Below, piece by piece: positions 42,578 to 50,791 of a stretch of 64,000 nt of DNA; position 1 is the first letter of the stretch; each line of letters opens with the position of its first letter. The stretch comes from Kosakonia sp. SMBL-WEM22 (lineage in GTDB: Bacteria; Pseudomonadota; Gammaproteobacteria; Enterobacterales; Enterobacteriaceae): contig NZ_CP051488.1 in NCBI RefSeq assembly GCF_014490785.1, positions 3,844,001 to 3,908,000 of the forward strand, written 5' to 3'. The notes under the pieces are model-generated. The model did no database searches and was not told the origin of the DNA. It saw only the letters and a program-made list of their open reading frames with translations. A program made the translations under genes and the position numbers.

Positions 42578-44002
42578 ATGGCGGAATTTGATTCACTCGC
42601 GCAGGAAGAGCTGGCGCAGGCAGAGGCTTTGCAGCAACAGGCGCGGGATCGTGCGCTGCTCAACCAGGTACTCGACATCTATGGTCAAAAGTATGTGGCG
42701 GAGCAGTTAAAGCAAGCGGGCAAATCGGAGTGGAGCCGCGAAGCGCTTAACCGCTGGGTTAATGGCAAAGGCGCGGCGAAAACCCTTACCGCCACTGAAG
42801 AGAAGCTGCTGCGCGAGCTGCTGCCCTCCCCGCCCGCGCACCACCCCAATTACCGCTTTCGCTTTATCGATCTCTTTGCCGGTATCGGCGGCATCCGCAG
42901 CGGGTTTGAAGCCATTGGCGGGCAGTGCGTCTTTACCAGCGAGTGGAACAAAAACGCGGTGCGCACCTATAAAGCCAACTGGTATAACGACAGCGCCGCA
43001 CACACTTTTAACCAGGATATCCGTGAAGTGACGCTGAGCGGCAACCCCGCCATCTCTGAAGCGCAGGCTTACGCCCATATCGCGCAGCATATCCCTGAAC
43101 ATGACGTCCTGTTAGCCGGTTTCCCCTGCCAGCCCTTTAGCCTTGCGGGCGTGAGTAAGAAGAACGCTCTTGGGCGGGCGCACGGCTTTGAGTGTGAAGC
43201 GCAGGGGACGCTCTTTTTCGACGTCGCGCGCATTATTAAAGCCCGTCGCCCGGCGATTTTCGTGCTGGAGAACGTGAAAAACCTCAAGAGCCACGATAAA
43301 GGCAAAACCTTCAGCGTGATCATGAATACCCTGGATGAGCTGGGCTACGACGTCGCCGACGCGGACGCCTCCGGTAAGAACGACCCGAAGATTATCGACG
43401 GCAAACACTTTCTGCCGCAGCACCGCGAGCGCATTGTGCTGGTCGGTTTTCGCCGCGACCTCGATCTCGCCGACGGCTTTACGCTACGCGATATCGACCG
43501 CCTCTATCCGCAGCAGCGCCCGACCTTTGGTGAACTGCTGGAGCCGACCGTCGACAGTAAATATGTGCTCTCGCCCAAGCTGTGGGATTACCTCTACCGC
43601 TATGCGAAAAAGCACGCCGCCAAAGGCAATGGTTTTGGTTTCGGGCTGGTCGATCCAACGAATGCGGGCAGCGTCGCGCGCACGCTGTCGGCGCGCTATC
43701 ACAAAGATGGTTCCGAGATCCTTGTCGATCGCGGCTGGGATAGAGCGCTGGGCGAAGCGGACTTTACCCATGCTGAGAACCAGGCTCGCCGTCCGCGTCG
43801 CCTGACACCGCGCGAATGCGCCCGGCTGATGGGCTTTGAGAAAGTGGGCGAAAAGCCGTTTCGCATCCCCGTTTCCGACACCCAGGCGTACCGCCAGTTC
43901 GGCAATTCGGTGGTGGTGCCAGTCTTTGCCGCGGTAGCAAAACTGCTGGCACCGCGCATAGATTTGGCGGTGAAACGGCGCAAAGAGAAGAGCAATCTGT
44001 GA
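42578..44002 (+). CDS. dcm: DNA (cytosine-5) methyltransferase, Dcm type
   Basis: A 474-residue methyltransferase closely similar to E. coli Dcm (472), which methylates the inner C of CCWGG. Motif I FIDLFAGIGGIRSGFE, motif IV AGFPCQPFSLAGVSKKN with catalytic Cys, motif VI ENVKNL and motif X YRQFGNSVVVPV are present. The target-recognition region (about 330-420) is also close to Dcm, which supports the same site. The N-terminal roughly 90 residues differ and are Gln/Ala-rich. The ATG at 42578 follows AAGGAG. In E. coli dcm overlaps vsr at another locus; here no vsr gene follows. Confidence 0.93.
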   Translation: MAEFDSLAQEELAQAEALQQQARDRALLNQVLDIYGQKYVAEQLKQAGKSEWSREALNRWVNGKGAAKTLTATEEKLLRELLPSPPAHHPNYRFRFIDLFAGIGGIRSGFEAIGGQCVFTSEWNKNAVRTYKANWYNDSAAHTFNQDIREVTLSGNPAISEAQAYAHIAQHIPEHDVLLAGFPCQPFSLAGVSKKNALGRAHGFECEAQGTLFFDVARIIKARRPAIFVLENVKNLKSHDKGKTFSVIMNTLDELGYDVADADASGKNDPKIIDGKHFLPQHRERIVLVGFRRDLDLADGFTLRDIDRLYPQQRPTFGELLEPTVDSKYVLSPKLWDYLYRYAKKHAAKGNGFGFGLVDPTNAGSVARTLSARYHKDGSEILVDRGWDRALGEADFTHAENQARRPRRLTPRECARLMGFEKVGEKPFRIPVSDTQAYRQFGNSVVVPVFAAVAKLLAPRIDLAVKRRKEKSNL

Positions 44003-44010
44003 CGCAGAAT

Positions 44011-44038
44011 ACACTTCACTCGGCCTGAGTGAAGTGTT
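44011..44038 (+). terminator. Terminator after dcm
   Basis: ACACTTCACTC and GAGTGAAGTGT form a perfect 11-bp stem around a GGCCT loop, followed by TTTG. It begins 8 bp past the dcm stop. Confidence 0.75.
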
Positions 44039-44051
44039 TGATAAGCGATCG

Positions 44052-44078
44052 TAAAGTTAAGCCTGGCCAGGTCGATAA
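44052..44078 (+). promoter_or_regulatory. Sigma-28 (FliA) promoter of the second chemoreceptor
   Basis: TAAAGTTA (44052-44059), exactly 11 bases, then GTCGATAA (44071-44078). Each octamer matches the sigma-28 consensus (TAAAGTTT, GCCGATAA) at 7 of 8. It lies about 30 bp before the chemoreceptor start. Confidence 0.88.
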
Positions 44079-44109
44079 TTCTTGAGCAATCCCGACTCTC
44101 TTACGGACT

Positions 44110-45780
44110 ATGGCCATGCTCAAAAACATACGTGTTATCACCGGCATTATTATCGCCCTTTCGGTATTTTGCCTTCTTCAACTGGTCACCGGGGGTCTTT
44201 TTTACTCGGCGGTCAATAACGACCGGGTAAACTTCCAGAACACCGGCGTTCTGAATGCGCAGCAAGAAAACCTTGGCGATAGCGTGAATACGCTGATCAA
44301 AACCCGCGTGACCGTCACCCGCGTGGCGATTCGCTTTCTGAAAAACCAGCGCGATCCGGCTTCCCTCGCCAGTATCGAAAAGCTGCTCAACACCGCAACC
44401 GATTCCCTGCAAAAATCTGAAACCTATTTCAATAACTATAAAAGTACACCGCGCGTCGCCGGACAGGAGAGCGCGCTGGCGGACGACGTCGCGCAAAACA
44501 TCACCAAAATGCACGATGTGTTGCAACAGTCGATCGCCTTCCTGCGCGCCAACAATTATGAAGCCTATGGCAATCTGGATGCGCAGCAGGCGCAGGATGA
44601 TATGGATGCCAGCTACGCCAAATGGCGCACCGAAAACAACACCTTCCTGCAGGCAGCTGCGCAGCAGAACCAGCACAGCTTTACCAGCATGCAGTGGACG
44701 CTCGGGGTGATTTTGCTGGTGGTGATTGCGGTGATGGTGATGATCTGGCTCGGCCTGCAGCACCTGCTGCTACGCCCGCTGCACAGCGTGATGAACCATA
44801 TTCGCGCTATTGCTGGCGGCGACCTTACACAAACCATTGCCGCACAGGGGCGTAACGAGATGAGCCAGCTGGCGACCGGCCTGCATGAGATGCAATCCTC
44901 ACTGGTGAAAACCGTCAGCGCGGTGCGCAACAGTTCAGATTCGATCTATACCGGTGCCAGTGAGATCTCGACAGGCAATAACGATCTCTCTTCACGCACC
45001 GAGCAGCAGGCCGCATCGCTGGAGGAGACTGCCGCCAGCATGGAGCAGTTAACCGCCACGGTAAAACAGAATACCGATAACGCCCGCCAGGCATCTCAGC
45101 TGGCGAAAACCGCATCTGACACCGCTGCGCGCGGCGGCCAGGTAGTCAACAATGTGGTGCGCACAATGAGCGAGATCTCCGACAGTTCCCAGCAGATCGC
45201 CCATATTACCAGTGTGATTGACAGCATTGCTTTCCAGACCAATATTCTGGCGCTGAATGCCGCCGTGGAAGCGGCGCGCGCCGGCGAACAGGGCCGTGGC
45301 TTCGCCGTGGTGGCAGGCGAAGTGCGCACGCTGGCAAGCCGCAGCGCGCAGGCGGCAAAAGAGATCAAAACGCTGATTGAAAACTCCGTGAACCGCGTCA
45401 ACTCCGGCACCACGCTGGTGGCGGAAGCGGGCGATACGATGAAAGAGATCGTCAATGCCGTCACCCGCGTGACGGATATTATGGGCGAGATCGCCTCAGC
45501 ATCCGATGAGCAGAGCAAAGGCATTGAGCAGGTGAGCCTGGCCGTGTCACAGATGGATAGCGTGACGCAGCAGAACGCCTCGCTGGTGCAGGAGTCTGCG
45601 GCTGCGTCAGCCGCCCTTGAAGAGCAGGCCGAGCAGTTACGTCAGGCTGTTGCCGTGTTTCGCGTCAACGGGCACAGCGCGCTACTGAACGCCAAAGCGG
45701 GTAAACCGAGCGCTGCGCCGCTGCGCCCTGTGGCCACCACCAGCACAGGCAGCAGCGACAGCAACTGGGAAACCTTCTGA
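44110..45780 (+). CDS. Methyl-accepting chemotaxis protein (Tar/Tsr type)
   Basis: A 556-residue chemoreceptor. The N-terminal membrane helix is about 8-30, a Tar-like four-helix periplasmic domain about 31-195, the second membrane helix about 197-217, then HAMP and signalling coiled-coil. The tip is the canonical NAAVEAARAGEQGRGF, and the C-terminal pentapeptide NWETF recruits CheR and CheB. The ligand is unknown: the periplasmic domain is diverged from Tar and Tsr. A second in-frame ATG two codons in is equally likely as the start. It stands alone behind its own sigma-28 promoter, far from other chemotaxis genes. Confidence 0.95.
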   Translation: MAMLKNIRVITGIIIALSVFCLLQLVTGGLFYSAVNNDRVNFQNTGVLNAQQENLGDSVNTLIKTRVTVTRVAIRFLKNQRDPASLASIEKLLNTATDSLQKSETYFNNYKSTPRVAGQESALADDVAQNITKMHDVLQQSIAFLRANNYEAYGNLDAQQAQDDMDASYAKWRTENNTFLQAAAQQNQHSFTSMQWTLGVILLVVIAVMVMIWLGLQHLLLRPLHSVMNHIRAIAGGDLTQTIAAQGRNEMSQLATGLHEMQSSLVKTVSAVRNSSDSIYTGASEISTGNNDLSSRTEQQAASLEETAASMEQLTATVKQNTDNARQASQLAKTASDTAARGGQVVNNVVRTMSEISDSSQQIAHITSVIDSIAFQTNILALNAAVEAARAGEQGRGFAVVAGEVRTLASRSAQAAKEIKTLIENSVNRVNSGTTLVAEAGDTMKEIVNAVTRVTDIMGEIASASDEQSKGIEQVSLAVSQMDSVTQQNASLVQESAAASAALEEQAEQLRQAVAVFRVNGHSALLNAKAGKPSAAPLRPVATTSTGSSDSNWETF

Positions 45781-45786
45781 CAGCCA

Positions 45787-45812
45787 CCCGCGCGATGAAG
45801 CTGTCGCGCGGG
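45787..45812. terminator. Hairpin between convergent chemoreceptor and LysR genes
   Basis: CCCGCGCGA and TCGCGCGGG pair around an eight-base loop, filling the 32-bp gap between the two stops. No U-run follows, so bidirectional termination is inferred from position only. Confidence 0.5.
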
Positions 45813-46709
45813 TTACGCTGCCACCCACTGGGTAATCTCGTGGTGGAGGTGCTCGATATAGTGCGTTAATTTCGGTAGCGGTCGGCTCTCCTGGCGATAG
45901 ACCAGGTTCACCGGCCGCGGCCTGGGCGTGAAGGGCTGCATAATGCGCACCAGTGTGCCGTTTGCCAGCTCCTCGCGCACCAGGATTTCAGGCTGTAACA
46001 GCAGCCCTGCCCCGGCAATCGCCGCCATTCGTAGTCCCTGCCCGTCGTTGCAGCGCAGCACCGGATCGCGCTGCCAGCTCATCTCCCCCGCTTCGCCCGG
46101 CAATTTCCACTCATTGTGCCGGTTCCATACGCCGTTCGACAAACAGCGGTGATCGCGTAACGCCTCGGGTGAGGCCGGTTCGCCATAGCGCGCCAGATAA
46201 GCAGGCGCGGCGCAAATCACCATCCGGTAGAGACAGAGCGGCCTCACCACCACATCCTCACTGTTCACCGCGCCGATGCGGATCGCCAGATCGAACCCCT
46301 CCTCCAGCAGATCAACACTGCGATTGCTCAAATCCAGATCGACCCGTACCTGCGGCCACGCTGTGAGAAAGGTGGCGGTGATGGGTGCGATGACGCAGCC
46401 GCCAAAGGTGGTTGAGGCACTGACGCGCAGCGTACCGGCAGGTGCCGCACGCAGCCGCTCTATTGAGGTTTCGGCAATATGCACCTGCTCCAGCACCCGC
46501 CGCGCCTCATCATAGAAGACACGACCGGCATCCGTCAGGCTCTGGCGTCGGGTATTACGCGCCAGCAGGCGCGTCGCCAGGCTGTTTTCAAGTTGGGCAA
46601 TGTATTTACCCACCATCACCGCAGAGATCTCCAGCCTGACGGCGGCCTGGGTAAATGACCCTGCCTCTACCACGGCGACAAACACCGCCATACTGCGCAG
46701 CTTATCCAT
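45813..46709 (-). CDS. LysR-family transcriptional regulator
   Basis: A 298-residue regulator of the LysR family. The N-terminal helix-turn-helix is MAVFVAVVEAGSFTQAAVRLEIS, followed by a linker helix and a periplasmic-binding-like effector domain (about 90-295). I use the Met at 46709, which gives the standard N-terminus MDKLRSMAVF. A start four codons upstream is possible. It diverges from the SDR gene across about 100 bp and most likely controls it. The inducer is unknown. Confidence 0.9.
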   Translation of the reverse strand: MDKLRSMAVFVAVVEAGSFTQAAVRLEISAVMVGKYIAQLENSLATRLLARNTRRQSLTDAGRVFYDEARRVLEQVHIAETSIERLRAAPAGTLRVSASTTFGGCVIAPITATFLTAWPQVRVDLDLSNRSVDLLEEGFDLAIRIGAVNSEDVVVRPLCLYRMVICAAPAYLARYGEPASPEALRDHRCLSNGVWNRHNEWKLPGEAGEMSWQRDPVLRCNDGQGLRMAAIAGAGLLLQPEILVREELANGTLVRIMQPFTPRPRPVNLVYRQESRPLPKLTHYIEHLHHEITQWVAA

Positions 46710-46809
46710 AGTACAAACCATTAGTTAGGAATGAATAAACATTCAGAGCATTTATCTTATCAATGATTAGGTAAAAAATGACCACTCCGCACACAGAAGG
46801 AGAGGTCAA

Positions 46810-47412
46810 ATGAAGATTATTGTGACGGGCGCTACCGGTACCCTTGGTCGCGCCGTGGTGGCAGAGCTGGGTAAAGATAACGAGGTGATAAGCGTTGGAT
46901 TAACGCACGGCGAGTTACAGGTCGATTTAACGCGTGATGAGAGTGTCGAGGCGCTGTTTGCGCAGACCGGGCGCGTCGACGCGATTATTGCCACCACCGG
47001 CTCGCTCTTTTTCGGCCCGCTGACGGCGATGCGCGCAGAGGATTTTGCTTTTGGCCTTAACGATAAGCTGCTGGGCCAGGTGCGGCTGGCGCTGATTGGT
47101 CAGTACTATCTTAATGATGGCGGCTCGATCACCTTGACCAGCGGCATTATCAGCAGCGAACCCATTGCGCAGGGCGCGAACGCTACCGCCGTCAATGCGG
47201 CGCTGGAGGGTTTTGTGCGTGCCGCAGCGTGTGAGTTACCGCGTGGCTTACGCATTAATGTCGTCAGCCCGACGGTGCTTAGCGAATCCGTTGAAAAATA
47301 TGGTGCGTTCTTCCCGGGGTTTGAAAGTGTGCCTGCCGCACGCGCTGCGCTGGCCTATCGGCGCAGTGTTTACGGCGTGCAGACAGGCCGCACATTTACC
47401 GTCGGGTATTAG
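46810..47412 (+). CDS. Short-chain dehydrogenase/reductase-fold protein lacking the YxxxK motif
   Basis: A 200-residue Rossmann-fold protein starting MKIIVTGATGTLGRAVV, a typical SDR nucleotide motif (TGxxGxxG). The later NATTGS-like segment (IIATTGSLFF) and the SGIIS serine are present. The catalytic Tyr-x-x-x-Lys is missing: the corresponding stretch reads GANATAVNAALEGF. Many small SDRs next to LysR genes in proteobacteria have this substitution; their activity is uncertain. Its last four bases overlap the end of the convergent unknown gene. Confidence 0.87.
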   Translation: MKIIVTGATGTLGRAVVAELGKDNEVISVGLTHGELQVDLTRDESVEALFAQTGRVDAIIATTGSLFFGPLTAMRAEDFAFGLNDKLLGQVRLALIGQYYLNDGGSITLTSGIISSEPIAQGANATAVNAALEGFVRAAACELPRGLRINVVSPTVLSESVEKYGAFFPGFESVPAARAALAYRRSVYGVQTGRTFTVGY

Positions 47413-48287
47413 ACGCGGGCGCTTTCATCAACCGCAGGTTGCTCCGCCGCTTTCAGCAGAGTGGTGAACTGCGACCACTGCTGCTGTAACGCGCCAAGAT
47501 GGCTCTTCTCAAGCGCGGTGATAAACGGCAGCGAACCGCTGTTTTCCACCCGCTGATTCATCTGCGCGAACCAGCTGTTACTGTCGCGACCGTCGGCGGT
47601 GATCGCCAGCATCGCCTTGCGGTCGGTTTGCGATGCATGCGTTCCGGCATCAAGCTGCTCAATCGCCTGCCGATCGCGGTTCGCCTGCCTGGTATCGCCA
47701 AGGCTTTGCGCCAGCGCTGCCGACTGGTTCAGCACTGCGCGGACGGTCTGATCCGCCTGCTCACCTTTTTTGGCAACAAACCCAGCGACGAAATCGCGCG
47801 CCTGCTGCTGGTAATCCGCAGAGACGAACTTGTCCACCACATAATTGAGTTTCGCCTGGGTCATCGCGACATCCATCCCAAGAGTCGTCTCATCACCGCT
47901 ACCTTGCGGAGAGGTCAATGCCTGGTGCAGCGCAGTGGCCATATCATCGGCATTAATAGTGGAGTGCTGGAAAAAGTCGATAAAGCTTACGGCATCATTG
48001 GCAGTTGCCGGATCGCCATAGAAGGCGCTGGCGAGGCTCGGGCCCCGTGCCTGCGAGGCCATATTGCTATTACGGAGGGAGGCCATTTCGCGGGCGGTTT
48101 GATCGCTCTGCTCTTTGGTCGGTGTTGGCTGGCTCTGCGCACCGCGCGCCAGCGCTTCCTCAGAGATTGAGACGGAAATCGAACTTTCGTTAACAACCTC
48201 TTTCCCGACAGAGACGGGAGTTTTTGACGGACGTGCCTCGTATTGCGACTGCGATGCCGCAGCGGCACCGACTTCCTGAATGCTCAT
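47409..48287 (-). CDS. Unknown 292-residue protein behind a sigma-28-like promoter
   Basis: I do not recognise this protein. It has 292 residues, no signal peptide and no membrane helix. The N-terminus (about 1-80) is low-complexity, rich in Ser, Ala, Gln and Glu, with SSISVSISEEALARG near 35-50. The remainder is helical and rich in Ala and Gln. There is no cysteine. A disordered N-terminus and helical body would suit a type III-exported or cytoplasmic flagellar accessory protein, but this is inference. The ATG lies seven bases after AAGGA. The promoter at 48321-48347 matches sigma-28. It converges on, and overlaps by four bases, the SDR gene. Confidence 0.75.
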   Translation of the reverse strand: MSIQEVGAAAASQSQYEARPSKTPVSVGKEVVNESSISVSISEEALARGAQSQPTPTKEQSDQTAREMASLRNSNMASQARGPSLASAFYGDPATANDAVSFIDFFQHSTINADDMATALHQALTSPQGSGDETTLGMDVAMTQAKLNYVVDKFVSADYQQQARDFVAGFVAKKGEQADQTVRAVLNQSAALAQSLGDTRQANRDRQAIEQLDAGTHASQTDRKAMLAITADGRDSNSWFAQMNQRVENSGSLPFITALEKSHLGALQQQWSQFTTLLKAAEQPAVDESARV

Positions 48288-48320
48288 TTCGCTTCCTTAG
48301 AGTGATTGCTGACGTGATAG

Positions 48321-48347
48321 TTATCGACATAAGCAAGGTTCTCTTTA
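48321..48347 (-). promoter_or_regulatory. Sigma-28-like promoter of the unknown gene
   Basis: On the minus strand TAAAGAGA (48340-48347), exactly 11 bases, then GTCGATAA (48321-48328). The -10 is 7/8 to consensus and identical to that of the second chemoreceptor; the -35 keeps the core TAAAG (5/8). The expected start site would give a leader of roughly 28 bases before the ATG at 48287. Confidence 0.7.
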
Positions 48348-48413
48348 AAGATTTGGAGAAAAAATGTGCACTCGATCGGAATGGGGCGGAAAACCGCCCC
48401 GGCAGGATTAGTA

Positions 48414-48572
48414 CTAGTCGCGGGATTGCACCCAGAAGGCGTGGATCAGGCCCGGAATGTAACCCAGCAGCGTGAGCAGAATGTTAAGAAGAAACGCCAG
48501 GCCCAAGCCTTTACCGAGCAGCACGCCCAGCGGCGGAAGAAGAATCGTAATGACAATACGCCAAAAGCCCAT
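48414..48572 (-). CDS. yqaE: Small hydrophobic membrane protein YqaE (PMP3 family)
   Basis: A 52-residue protein read directly from the minus strand, starting MGFWRIVITILLPPLGVLLG and ending HAFWVQSRD. It has two membrane helices and is nearly identical to E. coli YqaE, a PMP3/UPF0057 stress-associated membrane peptide. It is the same length as the E. coli protein. In E. coli yqaE lies next to ygaV; here about 6 kb of other genes separate them. Confidence 0.92.
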   Translation of the reverse strand: MGFWRIVITILLPPLGVLLGKGLGLAFLLNILLTLLGYIPGLIHAFWVQSRD

Positions 48573-48751
48573 TTAGCCTCCTGTGCAAAGCAAATTCCAG
48601 GTGATTGATAATTTAAACAATCTGTTTAAGCGTAGCCGCTACACGCTCCAGTGCCAATCAGCCACCAAGAGGTTTACCCTCTTTTACGCTGTACCACGCT
48701 CGCCCTTCAGTCTATGTTTACTCTTACAACCTCGTTACAAAGGAGAGACGT

Positions 48752-48931
48752 ATGTTTGCTGTAGGCGATATCGTTCAACCGCGGATTGGCGGCCCAAAAT
48801 TGAAAGTTCTTGAAGTGCATGAGGATCAAATTGTTGCGGTGCCGACTCATGATGAACAGGCGGAAAAGTTGACACTTAAAGCAGAAGACGTTGCGCTCTA
48901 TAAAGAAGAGGGCGACTTTGGCGTCTGCTGA
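48752..48931 (+). CDS. Small DUF2158/YodC-like protein
   Basis: A 59-residue protein, MFAVGDIVQPRIGGPKLKVL at its N-terminus, with a perfect AAAGGAG ribosome site. The F.VGDxVxxxxGGPxxxV pattern is that of DUF2158 proteins such as E. coli YodC (60 residues). It has one C-terminal Cys. Function unknown. It stands alone between yqaE and alaE. Confidence 0.82.
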   Translation: MFAVGDIVQPRIGGPKLKVLEVHEDQIVAVPTHDEQAEKLTLKAEDVALYKEEGDFGVC

Positions 48932-49351
48932 GTGATTGCGGCGGGGTTGCCTGCCGCATAACTGCATAACCTTCCTCTTTTGATGCCTAAAACACCACCC
49001 CTTCAACACCGCATATTATGCTACAAAAAACCCATTATTAGCATAAAACATGCTGCCTTAGCCCTGTTCCCCGTAAGCAAAAGCACAGCGCGCTGTAATG
49101 AGTGAGCTGTGCTGCATAAAAAAATCACTAAGTGATTGAGAATAAACAATTTCGTACACCACCCCAACAATAATAGGGTAATGACGAAAAATGCAGCAGG
49201 TAGAGAGCACTTTATCCAGGTGGCGATTAAAAATAAAAATTAATCGCTAGTTGAGAGTTTCAAATCAGACAGATACGCTATGCGCGTAAATAACTCTGTT
49301 TTAAAACGCTGAACTACTTTCTTGCGCCATCATTTTTCAAGGAGCTCCATC
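48932..49351. other. Non-coding stretch upstream of alaE
   Basis: About 420 bp, AT-rich, with no frame I would call. It contains an 8-bp inverted repeat with an A-rich loop (GCGATTAA, 49223-49230, and TTAATCGC, 49240-49247). E. coli has stpA next to alaE; no stpA-like frame is present here. Confidence 0.6.
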
Positions 49352-49801
49352 ATGTTCTCTTCGCAGTCTCGCCTGCGCCACGCCGCTGCGGACACTTTCG
49401 CGATGGTAGTCTACTGTTCAGTAGTGAACATGGTGATTGAAATATTCCTCTCCGGAATGAGCTTTGAGCAGTCCCTTTCCTCTCGTCTGGTGGCGATCCC
49501 GGTTAATATCATTATTGCCTGGCCCTATGGCTTTTATCGCGATCTCTTCATGCGCTATGCGCGGCGCATCAGCCCGGCAGGCTGGATGAAAAATCTGGCG
49601 GATGTGCTGGCGTATGTCACATTTCAGTCGCCGGTATACGTGACGATTTTATGGTCGGTAGGTGCGGACTGGCAGCAGATTATGGCTGCGGTCAGTTCGA
49701 ATATCGTGATATCGATGTTGATGGGGGCGGTCTACGGCTACTTCCTCGACTACTGCCGCCGTCTCTTCCGGGTAAGCCATTACCACCAGGCGAAAGCCTG
49801 A
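49352..49801 (+). CDS. alaE: L-alanine exporter AlaE
   Basis: AlaE exports L-alanine from the cytoplasm. It has 149 residues from the ATG at 49352 after AAGGAG, exactly E. coli length and nearly identical (RLRHAAADTFAMVVYCSVVN, GAVYGYFLDYCRRLF). It has four membrane helices. The gene order alaE-ygaC-ygaM-nrdH is the same as in E. coli. Confidence 0.97.
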   Translation: MFSSQSRLRHAAADTFAMVVYCSVVNMVIEIFLSGMSFEQSLSSRLVAIPVNIIIAWPYGFYRDLFMRYARRISPAGWMKNLADVLAYVTFQSPVYVTILWSVGADWQQIMAAVSSNIVISMLMGAVYGYFLDYCRRLFRVSHYHQAKA

Positions 49802-49814
49802 TGGCTGCTCTGGG

Positions 49815-50159
49815 TTAGTGCTGTTCGCCGAACAGGCCGGTCAGGAAGCGCTCAAGCGCCATACGCGAACTGAAACCGTGCGGAATGCCGTAATGTTCCT
49901 GTTCATGGCCGCCAAGGTAGAGCGGGAAATTTTGGTAGTGATCGCACAACTTGATCTCCGATGCGGGATCGGCCAGCGATGAACTGCGCTCTTTCAGGGT
50001 AGGATGGATCACCAGCGCCGTGCGGCCCATACGCGCTTCACGGTTCACATAGACATAATTTTCGCCACGGCGATAACCGTACGCTTTGTTGGTCGCCACA
50101 TCCATCGTAAAGCCGACATTCTCCAGCACGCGCGCCACTTCATCGGGTCGTAAATACAT
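49815..50159 (-). CDS. ygaC: Conserved protein YgaC
   Basis: A 114-residue soluble protein, the same length as E. coli YgaC and nearly identical (MYLRPDEVARVLENVGFT, YGYRRGENYVYVNREARMG). Function is unknown in the family. It converges on alaE, with 13 bp between stops, and diverges from ygaM. Confidence 0.95.
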   Translation of the reverse strand: MYLRPDEVARVLENVGFTMDVATNKAYGYRRGENYVYVNREARMGRTALVIHPTLKERSSSLADPASEIKLCDHYQNFPLYLGGHEQEHYGIPHGFSSRMALERFLTGLFGEQH

Positions 50160-50320
50160 AGATTTTCCTCATCATCTCTCAACTGCTTCGCAACCTTACA
50201 GTACTGAGCATGGTCAGTGACTCAGAAAATTCCACAAACTGTGTGTAAAGGGGCGTTTGCCGTTTGGCCTGTAAATTTATGGTCTACGCTTAAAAACACA
50301 CCAAAAAAAGGGAGGCTACT

Positions 50321-50647
50321 ATGTTAAACAGACCCACACGCCGTGAAGTAGATGAAGGTGTTGAAGATATCAATAACGATGTCAACCAGTTAGCGGATAG
50401 CCTGGAAGAGTTGCTTAAATCCTGGGGCAGCGACGCGAAAGAGGAAGGCGAATCTGCGCGCCGTAAAGCGCAGGCGCTGCTGAAAGAGACTCGCGCGCGC
50501 ATGCATGGTCGCAACCGTGTGCAACAAGCTGCACGTGACGCCGTCGGCTGCGCCGATAGCTTTGTAAAAGATCGTCCGTGGTGCAGCGTCGGTGCTGCTG
50601 CCGCAGTCGGGATTTTTGTCGGCGCGCTGCTCAGCTTCCGTCGTTAA
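50321..50647 (+). CDS. ygaM: DUF883-family membrane-anchored protein YgaM
   Basis: A 108-residue protein of the ElaB/YgaM/YqjD family. A long helical region (about 10-85, with DVNQLADSLEELLKSWGSD) ends in one C-terminal membrane helix (AAAVGIFVGALLSF). Relatives bind ribosomes at the inner membrane in stationary phase. Nearly identical to E. coli YgaM. Ribosome site GGAGG upstream. Confidence 0.95.
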   Translation: MLNRPTRREVDEGVEDINNDVNQLADSLEELLKSWGSDAKEEGESARRKAQALLKETRARMHGRNRVQQAARDAVGCADSFVKDRPWCSVGAAAAVGIFVGALLSFRR

Positions 50648-50667
50648 TTTATACAAATAATCTGAAA

Positions 50668-50702
50668 CCTCTGCCCATCCCGCCGGATGGCAGGGGTTTT
50701 TC
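50668..50702 (+). terminator. Terminator after ygaM
   Basis: CCTCTGCCCATCC and GGATGGCAGGGG pair around a CGCC loop and are followed by TTTTTC. The stem starts 20 bp past the ygaM stop. Confidence 0.85.
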
Positions 50703-50791
50703 TTTGTCCTTTTTCTGCCCCGCTTTACAATACGCGGCGACATTTCGCCCTTACCCATTCAGCCACTCTCCTGGGCACGGCCTGTGTCTTT

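Noticed and set aside
42578..44002. Restriction-modification system
   Set aside because: No restriction endonuclease gene flanks the methyltransferase, and the protein is close to solitary Dcm.
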